Positions 16,979 to 26,328 of a stretch of DNA of 64,000 bases are shown here, piece after piece; the stretch's first letter is position 1; each line of letters opens with the position of its first letter. The stretch is from Haliscomenobacter sp041740695 (GTDB lineage: Bacteria; Bacteroidota; Bacteroidia; Chitinophagales; Saprospiraceae). The DNA is taken from positions 1-64,000 of the forward strand of contig NZ_JBGSLK010000037.1 in NCBI RefSeq assembly GCF_041740695.1, written 5' to 3'. A program made the translations under genes and the position numbers. The notes under the pieces were generated by a model, which worked only from the letters and a program-made list of their open reading frames with translations, was not told where the DNA came from and made no database searches.

Positions 16979-17944
16979 ATGATCAAGATCCTTGCCAATG
17001 ATGGCATCAGCCCAGACGGTCAAACACTACTTGAAGAAGCGGGTTATGAAGTAGACACTACCCGGATTCCACAGGCGGACCTACCTGGCGTTATCGGCCA
17101 GTACGATGTACTGATCGTACGCAGTGCAACCAAAGTCACCAAGGAAGTAATCGATGCGGGGACCAACCTCAAAATCGTTGCTCGTGGTGGTGTTGGCTTG
17201 GACAATATTGATACAGATTATGCCCGCTCCAAGGGCATCACCGTGTTCAATACACCAGCAGCCTCCTCACAAGCAGTTGCTGAATTGGCGTTTGCACACA
17301 TGTTCAGTCTGGCGCGTTTCCTGCATGGGTCCAATCGGGCCATGCCAGTAACAGGCGGCACTGAGTATGACAAACTCAAGAAAAAATTCTCCGACGGCAT
17401 TCAGTTGCGCGGCCGTACCCTGGGCATCATTGGCTTTGGCCGAATTGGACAGGAAGTAGCGCGCATCGGGATTGGACTGGGGATGAATGTACTGGCTGCC
17501 GATCTCATGATCGACGAAGCCCGCATCGACATCAAACCTTACAATAGCGAGTACATCACGATGGCCGTAACCGTGCCTACCGTGGAAATGGAAGAACTCC
17601 TGGCGAAGTCTCACTTCATCACCCTACACGTTCCTTTCAGTGGCGGTACCCCCATCATCGGTAAGGCACAGTTTGACAAAATGAAAAAAGGGGTTTGTTT
17701 GATCAACACCTCTCGTGGTGGTACTGTAGATGAAGAAGCATTACTGGAAGCAATGGCTAGCGGCAAAGTAGCTGGTGCAGGTTTGGACGTATTTGATTTC
17801 GAACCTACTCCACGTCCGGAAATCCTGACGCATCCCAATATTTCGCTCACTCCACACATCGGTGCTTCTACGCTGGAAGCTCAGGCCAACATTGGTCTGG
17901 AATTGGCCGATCGGATTTTGGCTTTCTTCGGCGACGATAAGTAA
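16979..17944 (+). CDS. serA: D-3-phosphoglycerate dehydrogenase-like protein, short form without ACT domain
   Basis: The ATG at 16979 gives 321 residues (MIKILANDGISPDG); a TTG at 16961 is less likely. NAD-binding GFGRIGQEVARIGIGLG lies near residue 150. The catalytic triad is complete: Arg in NTSRGGTVDEEAL, Glu in DVFDFEPTPRPE and His in TPHIGASTLEAQ. Length and sequence match short SerA proteins of Bacteroidota that lack the ACT regulatory domain. The reaction would be 3-phosphoglycerate to 3-phosphohydroxypyruvate, the first step of serine synthesis. A second, more diverged family member is at 11333. No serC is adjacent. A perfect bidirectional-type terminator follows. Confidence 0.82.
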   Translation: MIKILANDGISPDGQTLLEEAGYEVDTTRIPQADLPGVIGQYDVLIVRSATKVTKEVIDAGTNLKIVARGGVGLDNIDTDYARSKGITVFNTPAASSQAVAELAFAHMFSLARFLHGSNRAMPVTGGTEYDKLKKKFSDGIQLRGRTLGIIGFGRIGQEVARIGIGLGMNVLAADLMIDEARIDIKPYNSEYITMAVTVPTVEMEELLAKSHFITLHVPFSGGTPIIGKAQFDKMKKGVCLINTSRGGTVDEEALLEAMASGKVAGAGLDVFDFEPTPRPEILTHPNISLTPHIGASTLEAQANIGLELADRILAFFGDDK

Positions 17945-17971
17945 CGAAGTATACCCAATTCGAGCGAATTG

Positions 17972-18010
17972 AAAGGCCCCATTAGCTGCAACATTGCTAA
18001 TGGGGCCTTT
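17972..18010. terminator. Bidirectional Rho-independent terminator
   Basis: A perfect 15-bp stem (AAAGGCCCCATTAGC and its complement) with a 9-nt loop ends in T on both strands. It sits between convergent genes, serA-like ending at 17944 and the subtilase ending at 18039, and can serve both. Confidence 0.88.
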
Positions 18011-18038
18011 ACTATTATGGCTTTTACCATTGAAAAAT

Positions 18039-20732
18039 TTACTCCACCTTCAGCACTTTCCCCCAAGCTTCTTCATTGCCATTGTGCAAGCGAACCAGGT
18101 AGAGCCCTTTCGGCCAATCATGAGCCGTGATGGTTTCTTGCAGTACCGTATTGCCAGGTATGGCTAAAGTACGGGCATGGACTATTTGGCCCTGGGCGTT
18201 CCATACTTCCAACTGAGCTTTGGGTGCGCTGGTAGGCAACTTGAGGCTCACCACAAATTCATCACCAAATGGATTGGGGAAAATATGCAGTTGGCTCGCC
18301 GGACTTACCGTTTTGATCGAAGTAGAAATGAGGTCAATGTTGACGCAATAATCTTCTATTTCGCCATAATAATTGCTGCTTCCTGAAAAACAGGTGCTGG
18401 GTTCAGTGTTGTACCGCAGTGCTACCCGCATCCGAGTTGGCCCGGAAGGAGTACCCGCAGGAATGTTGATGATGCCACTAAACACAGTATCTTTTTTTGC
18501 ACCCGAATTGTAAAGGGCTTCATTGTTCCCAAATTGCCCATCCTGATTGAGGTCAATCCAGGCTACGACAAACTCGTTGAACAATGTCCCCTTGTAACCC
18601 ATGGTCAATTTGAAATTGTAGCTTTGACCCGAACGCAAATCAAGTCCTTTTAGCCCAGTATAATCCCCATAACCGTCGCGGGTACTCAGGTTTTTGAAGT
18701 TGCCTACTTGTACCCCGGTAATCCATTCCTGATCAGCTTGATCAATCAGGATCGTTTCGTTACAATAGTCTTTATCCAGGCAAGCACCACAGTTACGGGT
18801 CTTGAAGGTGTAACTTTTGCTAAATACGGAGGAGGTACCATCCAGGCATTCCGAACGAATTTGGAATTCATACTCGGTGCAAGCCGTCAAGTTCCGCAAA
18901 TTGGCTGAGGTGAAAGGTGGACTCAAAGAAGACCAAGCCGTGGCACCCACTATCCGATAGCGGAAGGTATACGAACTTGCAGCGGTTACCGGCTGCCAAC
19001 GGATAATCACGCTGGAGATGATGCCCGTAGGTATTGTCACCTGAGAGGGAGGCTCGCAACAACCGTCGGTGCGGAAACTGAAGAGCTGATCATAATCAAC
19101 AGTGGTACTGCGGCAATACGTTTTGAGCTGAAACTCGTATTCCGTGCAGGCTTTTAAATCGGTAAAATTATAGGGAGGAAGCGCTCGTTCGATTGTTGTC
19201 CAGGTCGTGGTGCCCTTGACTCGGAAACGTAAATCAACCCTTTGAATACTATCATTACTCGTCCAGCCCAGTCGTGCACTATTGACCGTAATGTTGTTTA
19301 CGGCTACACTAACCAAAGAAGGGCAGGAACCACATTCTTTGGCCAATGCCAATAAACTGTTGTACACCTGGAGGTGGCCTCCGGTACTGGTTGTATTTTT
19401 TAAATTAAAATGGGGTTTGACATTTTCCAGGATCAAACGCCTGATCCATAAAGCCGCAGCTTTGGGGTCTCGCCTGGCCAAAGATGCCAAAGTAGGACAG
19501 GGTGCAGCATACAACAAACCTACCGCTCCTGCTACTTGTGGGGCCGCAAAAGAAGTGCCCGAGATCGTTACAAACCCATTATTCTTAGCTGTAGTAATGG
19601 CTTGTTCCCCGAAAGCGGCCAAATCAACCGTGACTTTTCCGTAGCCATGGGGAGTAGTTCCTGTTCGGCTCATACTTGTCACGTTGATGATATAAGGGCT
19701 GCCGCAACTACCGGGCATATCGCCAATAGCATCCACATCGCGGGGGTCATTGTGTGTTGCACAAACATTCATGATACCCTGATACCCTAAACTATCAAAA
19801 AAACTACACCAAATGGGGTATTCTATAGGTGTGGCACGTGGAATACCCCAGGAGGCATTGGTGGCTACAACGAAGGCCCCTTTTTTGCCTCCGCTTTGAT
19901 TGTAGAGCCTTCTCTGAATAAAAGGGTAGTTATATGCCTGGATGATGATGTCTTCTGTGCCGGAATTGTATCCTCCAAAAACACCCATGATTTTCACCTT
20001 CCAGTTGACCCCGGTGACTCCATAATTGTTGTTGCCCACTGCACCAATAAACCCTGCAACTTCCGTACCATGCGAAGCATCTTCACTGATGTCGTCATTC
20101 TTGCGGCGCACACTCCAGCCACGGTAATCGTCGATGTAGCCGTTTTCATCATCATCGATGTTGTTGTTGGGGATTTCGGCTCGGTTGACCCACAAATTGG
20201 CTTTCAAATCGCGGTGGGTCGTATCAATCCCGTCATCAATGACGCACACTACAATGGTATCACCACCAGGAGTGAGCCCACCCTTTGTGATGTCCCAGGC
20301 TTGAGGCATTCCCAGATCGAGGCCCAAAAAACCTCCATCCTGCCCGGTATTGGACAGGTACCATTGTTTGGCAAACTCGGGATCGTTGGGCGTTGCTGAA
20401 CGTAGTTCGATGTAATGATTGAATTGGGCTGCGATGATGGCTGGATCGCGCCGAAGCCGCGCCAGGAGTTCATTTTCATCCTGGGTATTGGGATCAAACC
20501 GCAACTTCCAAATGTGCATGGGCTCGGATAGGGGAGCTTCATCCAATACAAAGCCCGATCCAGCGGCGCGTAAACTAGCTTCCTGACTCGCCCAGGCACT
20601 CGCCCGTACAGTAGCACGAAGCTGCACCAGGATTTCGCCAGGAACGTGATCATTCTGATTTTGTGCAAAAGCTGGGGTAATAAACCACAAAGAACTCAGG
20701 GCAAAACAAAACAAGGCAAAGGTTTGTCTCAT
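18039..20732 (-). CDS. Secreted subtilisin-like protease with FnIII and GEVED domains and T9SS sorting domain
   Basis: From the ATG at 20732 the product is 897 residues; a GTG at 20750 lies in the promoter and is rejected. The signal peptide is MRQTFALFCFALSS to PAFAQ. The S8 catalytic residues are D166 (VIDDGID), H221 (ASHGTEVAGF) and S394 (SGTSFAAPQVAG), with a likely oxyanion Asn near 328. Two fibronectin type III domains follow, with the repeated phrase L(K/T)ACTEYEFQ. Then comes a GEVED-type domain (WIDLNQDGQFG, YYGEIEDYCVNI). The last ~75 residues (LHIFPNPFGDEFVVSL to VLKVE) are a type A T9SS sorting domain, so it is exported across the outer membrane and probably surface-bound or released. 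Confidence 0.92.
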   Translation of the reverse strand: MRQTFALFCFALSSLWFITPAFAQNQNDHVPGEILVQLRATVRASAWASQEASLRAAGSGFVLDEAPLSEPMHIWKLRFDPNTQDENELLARLRRDPAIIAAQFNHYIELRSATPNDPEFAKQWYLSNTGQDGGFLGLDLGMPQAWDITKGGLTPGGDTIVVCVIDDGIDTTHRDLKANLWVNRAEIPNNNIDDDENGYIDDYRGWSVRRKNDDISEDASHGTEVAGFIGAVGNNNYGVTGVNWKVKIMGVFGGYNSGTEDIIIQAYNYPFIQRRLYNQSGGKKGAFVVATNASWGIPRATPIEYPIWCSFFDSLGYQGIMNVCATHNDPRDVDAIGDMPGSCGSPYIINVTSMSRTGTTPHGYGKVTVDLAAFGEQAITTAKNNGFVTISGTSFAAPQVAGAVGLLYAAPCPTLASLARRDPKAAALWIRRLILENVKPHFNLKNTTSTGGHLQVYNSLLALAKECGSCPSLVSVAVNNITVNSARLGWTSNDSIQRVDLRFRVKGTTTWTTIERALPPYNFTDLKACTEYEFQLKTYCRSTTVDYDQLFSFRTDGCCEPPSQVTIPTGIISSVIIRWQPVTAASSYTFRYRIVGATAWSSLSPPFTSANLRNLTACTEYEFQIRSECLDGTSSVFSKSYTFKTRNCGACLDKDYCNETILIDQADQEWITGVQVGNFKNLSTRDGYGDYTGLKGLDLRSGQSYNFKLTMGYKGTLFNEFVVAWIDLNQDGQFGNNEALYNSGAKKDTVFSGIINIPAGTPSGPTRMRVALRYNTEPSTCFSGSSNYYGEIEDYCVNIDLISTSIKTVSPASQLHIFPNPFGDEFVVSLKLPTSAPKAQLEVWNAQGQIVHARTLAIPGNTVLQETITAHDWPKGLYLVRLHNGNEEAWGKVLKVE

Positions 20733-20749
20733 GGGTTGAGAATTTTTCA

Positions 20750-20781
20750 CAAAAATATAAACCAGCAGCTAGAAGAACAGA
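20750..20781 (-). promoter_or_regulatory. Promoter of the subtilase gene
   Basis: On the minus strand, TCTG (20781-20778), a 20-nt spacer and TATTTTTG (20757-20750) match TTTG / TAnnTTTG with one mismatch. The -7 box ends 18 nt before the ATG at 20732. Confidence 0.45.
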
Positions 20782-20919
20782 AAATTCGCAACTTGTGTTG
20801 GGGAAAGTACACTTAGAAAATAATTACCTTTAGCGCTTTCGCACTACCTTTAGAGCTTGTTTAAGTTTTTAGCACAAACAAAGAGCTTAAACAAACTCTC
20901 AAACAAACATCAAACAGCA

Positions 20920-21714
20920 ATGAGCTACATCAAACCAATTCTGCAAGTATTGAGCGCAATCCTAATTGTGCTTTTTTTTAGCAATTCCGTCAGCGATTCC
21001 GCTCTGAAGCGGGAGTACTACGAAATCAAAATTTACACGATCAACGGGCCAGAGCAAGAAGCAAAGGTGGATCAGTTTTTACAAAAAGCCTACCTGCCTG
21101 CCTTACACCGCGCTGGAATCAGCAAAGTAGGGGTATACAAACCCATAAAAACGGATACCACCTTCGGAAAACGCATTTTTGTCTTCATTCCCTTAAAAAA
21201 ACTGGATCAGCTTAGTTCCCTGCTTACCGCACTGGACAAAGACGCTGCTTTCCAAAGTGCTGGTGCGGAATACCTGAACGCGCCCTGGGATAAACCCGTT
21301 TATGTGCGCATGGAATCCATTGTGATCCAGGCTTTCAAAGACATGCCTTTTCACCAATTACCCAAACTCGGTGGAAACATCACTGACCGGGTCTACGAAT
21401 TGCGGAGTTACGAAGGCGGTACCGAGAAGTTGTACCAAAAAAAGGTACACATGTTCAACGAAGGCCAGGAGATCAGCATTTTTAGCCGCCTGGGCTTCAA
21501 TGCAGTATTTTATGGAGAAGTGTTGGCAGGCCGCCGCATGCCGAACTTGATGTACATGACTTCTTTTGACAACATCGATAAGCGCAATGAGCTGTGGAAA
21601 GCTTTTGGAGCGGATCCATTTTGGAAAAAAATCTCGGCGTTGCCGGAGTATCAGCACACCGTTTCGAAGTCGAATGTTTATTTGTTGAATCCGGCGGCGT
21701 ATTCGGAAATTTGA
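20920..21714 (+). CDS. NIPSNAP family protein, exported
   Basis: The ATG at 20920 gives 264 residues with a signal peptide or anchor (ILQVLSAILIVLFFSNS). Two NIPSNAP domains of the dimeric alpha/beta barrel type follow: YYEIKIYTINGPEQEAKVDQF at ~32 and VYELRSYEGGTEKLYQKKVHMF at ~165. The second contains FNAVFYGEVLAG and LMYMTSFDN, typical of the family. NIPSNAP proteins are known as ligand-binding or vesicle-associated proteins in eukaryotes; the role of bacterial secreted members is not defined. The gene is monocistronic and convergent with the next one, with palindrome family 2 between. Confidence 0.82.
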   Translation: MSYIKPILQVLSAILIVLFFSNSVSDSALKREYYEIKIYTINGPEQEAKVDQFLQKAYLPALHRAGISKVGVYKPIKTDTTFGKRIFVFIPLKKLDQLSSLLTALDKDAAFQSAGAEYLNAPWDKPVYVRMESIVIQAFKDMPFHQLPKLGGNITDRVYELRSYEGGTEKLYQKKVHMFNEGQEISIFSRLGFNAVFYGEVLAGRRMPNLMYMTSFDNIDKRNELWKAFGADPFWKKISALPEYQHTVSKSNVYLLNPAAYSEI

Positions 21715-21727
21715 AACAGAGTCAGAA

Positions 21728-21839
21728 CTTAGGTGAATCTAGGTGTCTAAGGTTTCTTAGGTGGTAAAAGAAAAAACCTGCGGAGCAGGGTGCTCTTTCA
21801 CCACCTAAGAAACCTTAGACACTCAAGGAATCACCGAAG
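21728..21839. repeat. Palindromic repeat, family 2, copy 2
   Basis: The inverted repeat shares the core TAAGGTTTCTTAGGTGGT with copies at 11199 and 32571. The arms end in CTTAGGTGAATC and its near-complement, with a ~25-nt loop. It fills the gap between two convergent genes. Confidence 0.88.
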
Positions 21840-21845
21840 GCATGT

Positions 21846-24800
21846 TTACCAGCCCGGCATAAAGTTCAACCCAAACGCGCCCTTCGCCCCCTTAAGCAAC
21901 GGAATCGCGTAATAAGGCTCCAGAATCAAGGCCCCAAACAAGTTGACCCGCAGCGAAGCACCCACCGAAGACAGCGGGCGAATCAGGCTTTTACCATTTG
22001 GAGCTTCGAAATTAAACTGATCAAAGCGCGTCCAAATGATCCCGCTGTCGAAGAAGAAGTTTAAGTCAGCCGGAACAATACTGGTAGGAATCAGCGCCAA
22101 TTTTTTTGGCCCCAGGAGTGGAATCCGTACCTCGGCATTGAACAAGCCCATTTTAGTGCCCACCAGATTGTCAAAGGTGATTAAGCCATCGCGCTCCAGA
22201 TTTTGGGCCACATTGCCCTGAAAACCACGTATCCACCAAGGAGATCCCAGGAAGAGTGGCGGAAATATATCCGTATTTTCGGAATCACGACCATAGCGGC
22301 CCGTATGCATCACCCGCGCTGCAAAAGTAAAGGGCTTTTTACGCAAGTATCCCCGGAAGTCAAGCGTGGGGTTTAAGAACTGAATATCCCCCAAATATTG
22401 CCGGAAACCTACCCGGAAGCGGTATCCCTGCAAGGGTGCGGTGAGCCCAAAATTGGACTTGTCTCCTACTATGGCTGCTCCCACACCAGGCAGAGTAAAG
22501 CCAGGCAAAGAGCCTACTTTTTCCTGGTCTTGTCCAAGTGGCCGGCCCCGGCCATCAAAGAAAAAAGGATCGTACTGGCTGTACTCCTTAATTCGGCGCA
22601 GCGACTGGCTGATGCGAGAAAAATCAAGTTCTGCCTCAGCCCGCAAAGTAGAAGAAAATGGATATTGTACAAAACCAGTGACTCCACTCTGGAATATCCG
22701 GTAAACGCTATACTGATCCACTACCACTTGGCCAATGTCCGAATTCTCTAAATAAGTAGAATCGTAGGCGTAATAAGGATAAGGAATGTGCATAATCGAG
22801 CCACCCCACTGAAATTTGCCCTTGCGGTTGAGGTAAGTGACCATGCCACCGAAGTCCTGAATTTGACCATTCAGCGCAACGTTGGCCATAATTTGGTTGT
22901 TGCCCAAAATGTCACTGAACAAGGCCTGTACCCCACCAGCCAAACCAGCGTTGGTACCAAACAGGTTGTTCCCCACGCCAATGCCACCACCACCAGTGAG
23001 GAAGTCGAGTTTGAACTTCGATTTAAAGGGTACTTCCTGCAAAGCCGCCGTTTCACCAGCAATGGCCTGATCGATGGAACCAATTTGTTGGTCAATTATA
23101 CTTTTTACGGCAGGGTTGAGCCGTGGTAGCTGTGCTGCCGCGTAGGTCACTACTTTCGGATCCACTTTTTTGTCCAAAAAGTCCTTTGAAGTGCCCCGGT
23201 AAATGCTGTAACCTCTTTTGTTGTAAAGGGTATACAAAATCCGATCCCGCTTGCGATCCACCGAAATCGCTGGAGAATACTGGGAAATCCCGGTAATGCC
23301 TACGGCCAAATCAGTCAATTGGGTTACCTCTTTGGAATCTGGATCATAGCGGTACAAGTTGCGGTATCCATCACGGTTAGACAAAAAGACGATGTTGCCC
23401 GCCGTATCCACTTGTGGGTTGAGGTTGTCCGCACCTGGAAATACCTCATCGTAGTGGGTTACAGCATTATTTACCATATCCATCGAAGCCAGATTGAAAG
23501 TCAAACGGCCATAAGTCCGCCCATTTTCCCAGGCTTTTTGATCCGTGGAAAAATACAGGGTTTGGCCGTCCTCCGACCAGGTAGGCTGGATTTCTGAATA
23601 CTTATCGTCCGTCAACTGCTTCAGGGTGCGGGTACGGATGTTGAAAGCATACAAGTCCGTATGGCCTTCTTTCAATCCGGAAACCACGATAGTTTTGCCA
23701 TCGGGTGACCAACTTGGGTTGGAAAAAGCGGGCAAATCACCGAGGTTAAATTCATCCACTGTTTTGCCCGTGAAAGGACTTTTGATCAGCAATACATTGC
23801 GGCCACGTTTGAAACCGATCAAGGCTACGCGTTTGCTATCCGGCGACCAGGCACCAGAGGATTCAAGGAAATCAAAGAAATCCACGTTGCCGCCTCGGGC
23901 CGTACTGGCCACGGTTTTCATGATTTGACCGTTCGTAGCATCAGCCAGGAAAATATCGGTAGAAAACAGGTTGCGCTCAGAGGTAAACAGCACATATTTC
24001 CCATCGGGGCTGATCGAGGGCGAAATGTTCATTTCTCCGCCATCCTTGTTGTCCAAAATGGGTTTGCCATAAGTGTTTTTCTCCTTGCCCTCAACCATCG
24101 GTTTGAACTGCGTCGTGATGGCATCCTGCCAAAGTTTGCTGAAGTCCTTTTTGTTCATGCCCAAAACCCCGGTAATGGCATTGTCTACCCCAAAAATGGC
24201 CACCGATTTGAAAAATGGCTCAATGATGCGGTCACTTTTTAATCCGGTCAAAAAAGACCAAAAAGCATGGCCATAGCGGTACGGAAAGTATTTGGGATTG
24301 TCCAGTTGATCAATCGTAGGGACATCATCATTGAGTACAGCATCGCGCATCCATAAGGCAGTATGCGGATCCACACTTCCAATCGACATGTATTCGGCCA
24401 TACCCTCCACGACCCAGAGCGGCAAGTTGCCCAGGCTTTGGATGCTGGTGGAATCGCCATTCAAAATGCGGTTGAACTGGAAGGCGTGCACCAATTCGTG
24501 CCCCAATACCTGATAAGTTGCCTGATTGGTAAGGGCGATGGGCATGATGACCCGGTTTTTGAAGGCCTCGGTCACCCCACCTGTACCCACTCCCACACCA
24601 CCACTGATGGTATTGGTTTGTTGGAAATCGGCATGGTCATTGTAAAAGATCAAGGGGTTTTTGATGGAAAAAGTATCTCCCAGCAAATTCCGGTGGTAGT
24701 TGTACCATAGCTCGGCATGATCGGCCAAATCCTTGCGCCGTTCTGCATTTTTGAGGTAATAATAAATCTCAAAATTGGGTGAGCGATACACGTCAAAATT

Positions 24801-24947
24801 GAAGGACTCATAACTGGGCTTGTTGCGGCCAAAATATTCCTGGGCCTGCAAAGTGGTTGTTCCGGTAAAGGCCAGCAAAAAAGCCGCAAGGGTCCAAAGC
24901 TTACTGTGGTGTCTCATACGGTATGTTTTTCTTTGAAACGATCTCAT
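21846..24947 (-). CDS. Outer-membrane protein: metallopeptidase-like domain, TolB-like propeller and BamA-type barrel
   Basis: From the ATG at 24947 the product is 1033 residues; an ATG at 24917 gives an equally plausible, more compact signal peptide ending TTLQAQ. Residues ~40-300 resemble a gluzincin metallopeptidase: H150-E151-x-x-H154 in GHELVHAF and a possible third ligand in WVVEGMAEY near 177. Residues ~310-640 carry PD40/TolB-like propeller repeats (ISPSISPDGKYVLFTSERN, FSNPSWSPDGKTIVVSG, IQPTWSEDGQTLYFST). Residues ~680-1033 form a BamA/TamA-type beta-barrel (GFQGNVAQNLERDG, RIPLLGPKKLAL). A surface or periplasmic protease tied to an outer-membrane barrel is inferred. It is transcribed alone. 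Confidence 0.82.
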   Translation of the reverse strand: MRSFQRKTYRMRHHSKLWTLAAFLLAFTGTTTLQAQEYFGRNKPSYESFNFDVYRSPNFEIYYYLKNAERRKDLADHAELWYNYHRNLLGDTFSIKNPLIFYNDHADFQQTNTISGGVGVGTGGVTEAFKNRVIMPIALTNQATYQVLGHELVHAFQFNRILNGDSTSIQSLGNLPLWVVEGMAEYMSIGSVDPHTALWMRDAVLNDDVPTIDQLDNPKYFPYRYGHAFWSFLTGLKSDRIIEPFFKSVAIFGVDNAITGVLGMNKKDFSKLWQDAITTQFKPMVEGKEKNTYGKPILDNKDGGEMNISPSISPDGKYVLFTSERNLFSTDIFLADATNGQIMKTVASTARGGNVDFFDFLESSGAWSPDSKRVALIGFKRGRNVLLIKSPFTGKTVDEFNLGDLPAFSNPSWSPDGKTIVVSGLKEGHTDLYAFNIRTRTLKQLTDDKYSEIQPTWSEDGQTLYFSTDQKAWENGRTYGRLTFNLASMDMVNNAVTHYDEVFPGADNLNPQVDTAGNIVFLSNRDGYRNLYRYDPDSKEVTQLTDLAVGITGISQYSPAISVDRKRDRILYTLYNKRGYSIYRGTSKDFLDKKVDPKVVTYAAAQLPRLNPAVKSIIDQQIGSIDQAIAGETAALQEVPFKSKFKLDFLTGGGGIGVGNNLFGTNAGLAGGVQALFSDILGNNQIMANVALNGQIQDFGGMVTYLNRKGKFQWGGSIMHIPYPYYAYDSTYLENSDIGQVVVDQYSVYRIFQSGVTGFVQYPFSSTLRAEAELDFSRISQSLRRIKEYSQYDPFFFDGRGRPLGQDQEKVGSLPGFTLPGVGAAIVGDKSNFGLTAPLQGYRFRVGFRQYLGDIQFLNPTLDFRGYLRKKPFTFAARVMHTGRYGRDSENTDIFPPLFLGSPWWIRGFQGNVAQNLERDGLITFDNLVGTKMGLFNAEVRIPLLGPKKLALIPTSIVPADLNFFFDSGIIWTRFDQFNFEAPNGKSLIRPLSSVGASLRVNLFGALILEPYYAIPLLKGAKGAFGLNFMPGW

Positions 24948-25160
24948 GTTGCTCTCTAGATTGTCTAAATTACAAACTATTAACAATTCGACAGACCACT
25001 TTGTAACGCATTGGGCAAGTGGATTTTGGTTAAAAATCTCTTAAACTCAATTTCAAGGTAGTACAAGTGACAAAAAAAGGGGATCAAACGGGTGTTTTGG
25101 AAAATCGTAACCTTCTTTTAACTTTACCAAAACCACGAATGTTCATTCTTTCTAAGTAGT

Positions 25161-25278
25161 GGGGCAAAAATAAGTGTTCATTTTTTTTTAAGCCAAAGGA
25201 TTAGATAAGACACTTAAAATGAACCGTTTACTTATCTAATCCTTTGGCAAAATGAACCGCTTATTTTTTTGTCGCCCC
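25161..25278 (-). repeat. Palindromic promoter-bearing repeat, family 1, copy 2
   Basis: This copy is in the opposite orientation to copies 1 and 3. It begins GGGGCAAAAATAAGTG and ends CTTATTTTTTTGTCGCCCC, with inner arms GCCAAAGGATTAGATAAG and CTTATCTAATCCTTTGGC matching perfectly. Confidence 0.92.
25165..25197 (-). promoter_or_regulatory. Promoter in repeat copy 2
   Basis: On the minus strand, TTTG (25197-25194), a 21-nt spacer and TATTTTTG (25172-25165) match the Bacteroidota promoter. It faces the outer-membrane protein gene, whose ATG is 218 nt away. Confidence 0.5.
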
Positions 25279-25295
25279 TAAAACACCCAATTAGC

Positions 25296-26294
25296 ATGTA
25301 TACCAAACGCAATTACAACTTTTGGATGACCTTCAATTGGTCTCGACAGCCCTTTTTTATTGCGGTAATTTATGCTTTACCGATTACCGCTTTGGCTCAT
25401 TTTAGCCACTGGGATATCTCTCTACCCTGGCAACCGATTAGTGTACTGGGGATTTCAGTAGCCTTTTATCTGGGTTTTAAAAACAACAGCTCTTACGACC
25501 GAACCTGGGAAGCGCGCAAAATCTGGGGCGGGATTGTCAACAGTAGCCGCACTTTTGGGGCTGCGGTTACCTCTTTTATTCAGGGAGAAGACAAAGCAGA
25601 AGTGCAAAACATCCGCCGTCGCCTGATTTACCGGCACATCGCCTGGCTAACTGCCATGCGTTACCAACTGCGACTCAGCCGTGATTGGGAACACAAGGAA
25701 GATCGGGTAAAAGGGCTGTACTCACCCATCATTTGTGAAGAGTACTTCAACAATATGGACCAGGAGGTGATGAACCTGATTGATGAGGAGGAGTTTGAGC
25801 GCTATAAAACCAAAACCAATATTGCTACGCAAATTATCGCCTCGCAGGCCCGTGAATTGCAACATTTGCACGAATTGGGTTATTTCGATTCCTTCCGCCA
25901 CATGGAGTTTCACCGCCTGATCAGTACTTTTTATGACGACCAGGGGCGGAGCGAGCGCATCAAAAATTTCCCCTTTCCCCGGCAGTATGCCTCAGTAGCG
26001 TTGTGGAATACGATGGTTTTTGCAGCTTTATTGCCCTGGGGTTTGCTGAATGTTTTTGCTGGAATGGAAAACTCTTGGCGCATTTGGCTGACCGTACCGT
26101 TCAATGCCCTGATCACTTGGGTATTTTTTTTGATGGAAAAAATTGGAGATTATTCCGAAAATCCATTTGAGGGATCTTATAACGATGTGCCGATTACGTC
26201 CATCTCCCGGGCGATTGAGATCGATCTGCGGGAGATACTGGGGGAAACGGAGGTGCCGAAGTCGATTGCAGCGGTGGATGGTTTTTTGATGTAA
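25296..26294 (+). CDS. Bestrophin family membrane protein
   Basis: The ATG at 25296 gives 332 residues (MYTKRNYNFW); a TTG at 25269 lies in the repeat. The family pattern is clear: W-rich N-terminus, a first membrane hairpin (PFFIAVIYALPITALAHF, then ISVLGISVAFYLGFKNN), the conserved SSYDRTWEARKIWGGIVNSSR, and a second hydrophobic pair (ASVALWNTMVFAALLPWGLL, then WLTVPFNALITWVFF). GDYSENPFEGSYNDVPI near the C-terminus matches the bestrophin signature of acidic residues and NPFE. Bacterial homologues are pentameric anion- or cation-permeable channels in the inner membrane. It is monocistronic or weakly linked to the GNAT gene 34 bp on. Confidence 0.9.
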   Translation: MYTKRNYNFWMTFNWSRQPFFIAVIYALPITALAHFSHWDISLPWQPISVLGISVAFYLGFKNNSSYDRTWEARKIWGGIVNSSRTFGAAVTSFIQGEDKAEVQNIRRRLIYRHIAWLTAMRYQLRLSRDWEHKEDRVKGLYSPIICEEYFNNMDQEVMNLIDEEEFERYKTKTNIATQIIASQARELQHLHELGYFDSFRHMEFHRLISTFYDDQGRSERIKNFPFPRQYASVALWNTMVFAALLPWGLLNVFAGMENSWRIWLTVPFNALITWVFFLMEKIGDYSENPFEGSYNDVPITSISRAIEIDLREILGETEVPKSIAAVDGFLM

Positions 26295-26328
26295 TCCTAT
26301 TTCAAAATACAAAACTAAATACTACTCA

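Larger units (their letters stand above)
24948..25295. other. Divergent intergenic region (348 bp)
   Basis: This stretch separates the outer-membrane protein gene from the bestrophin gene. The only structure I see is palindromic repeat copy 2 at 25161-25278. The rest is AT-rich and holds no convincing ORF, RNA gene or terminator. Confidence 0.6.

Noticed and set aside
20733..20750. GTG start of the subtilase
   Set aside because: It overlaps the -7 box; the ATG at 20732 gives a standard signal peptide.
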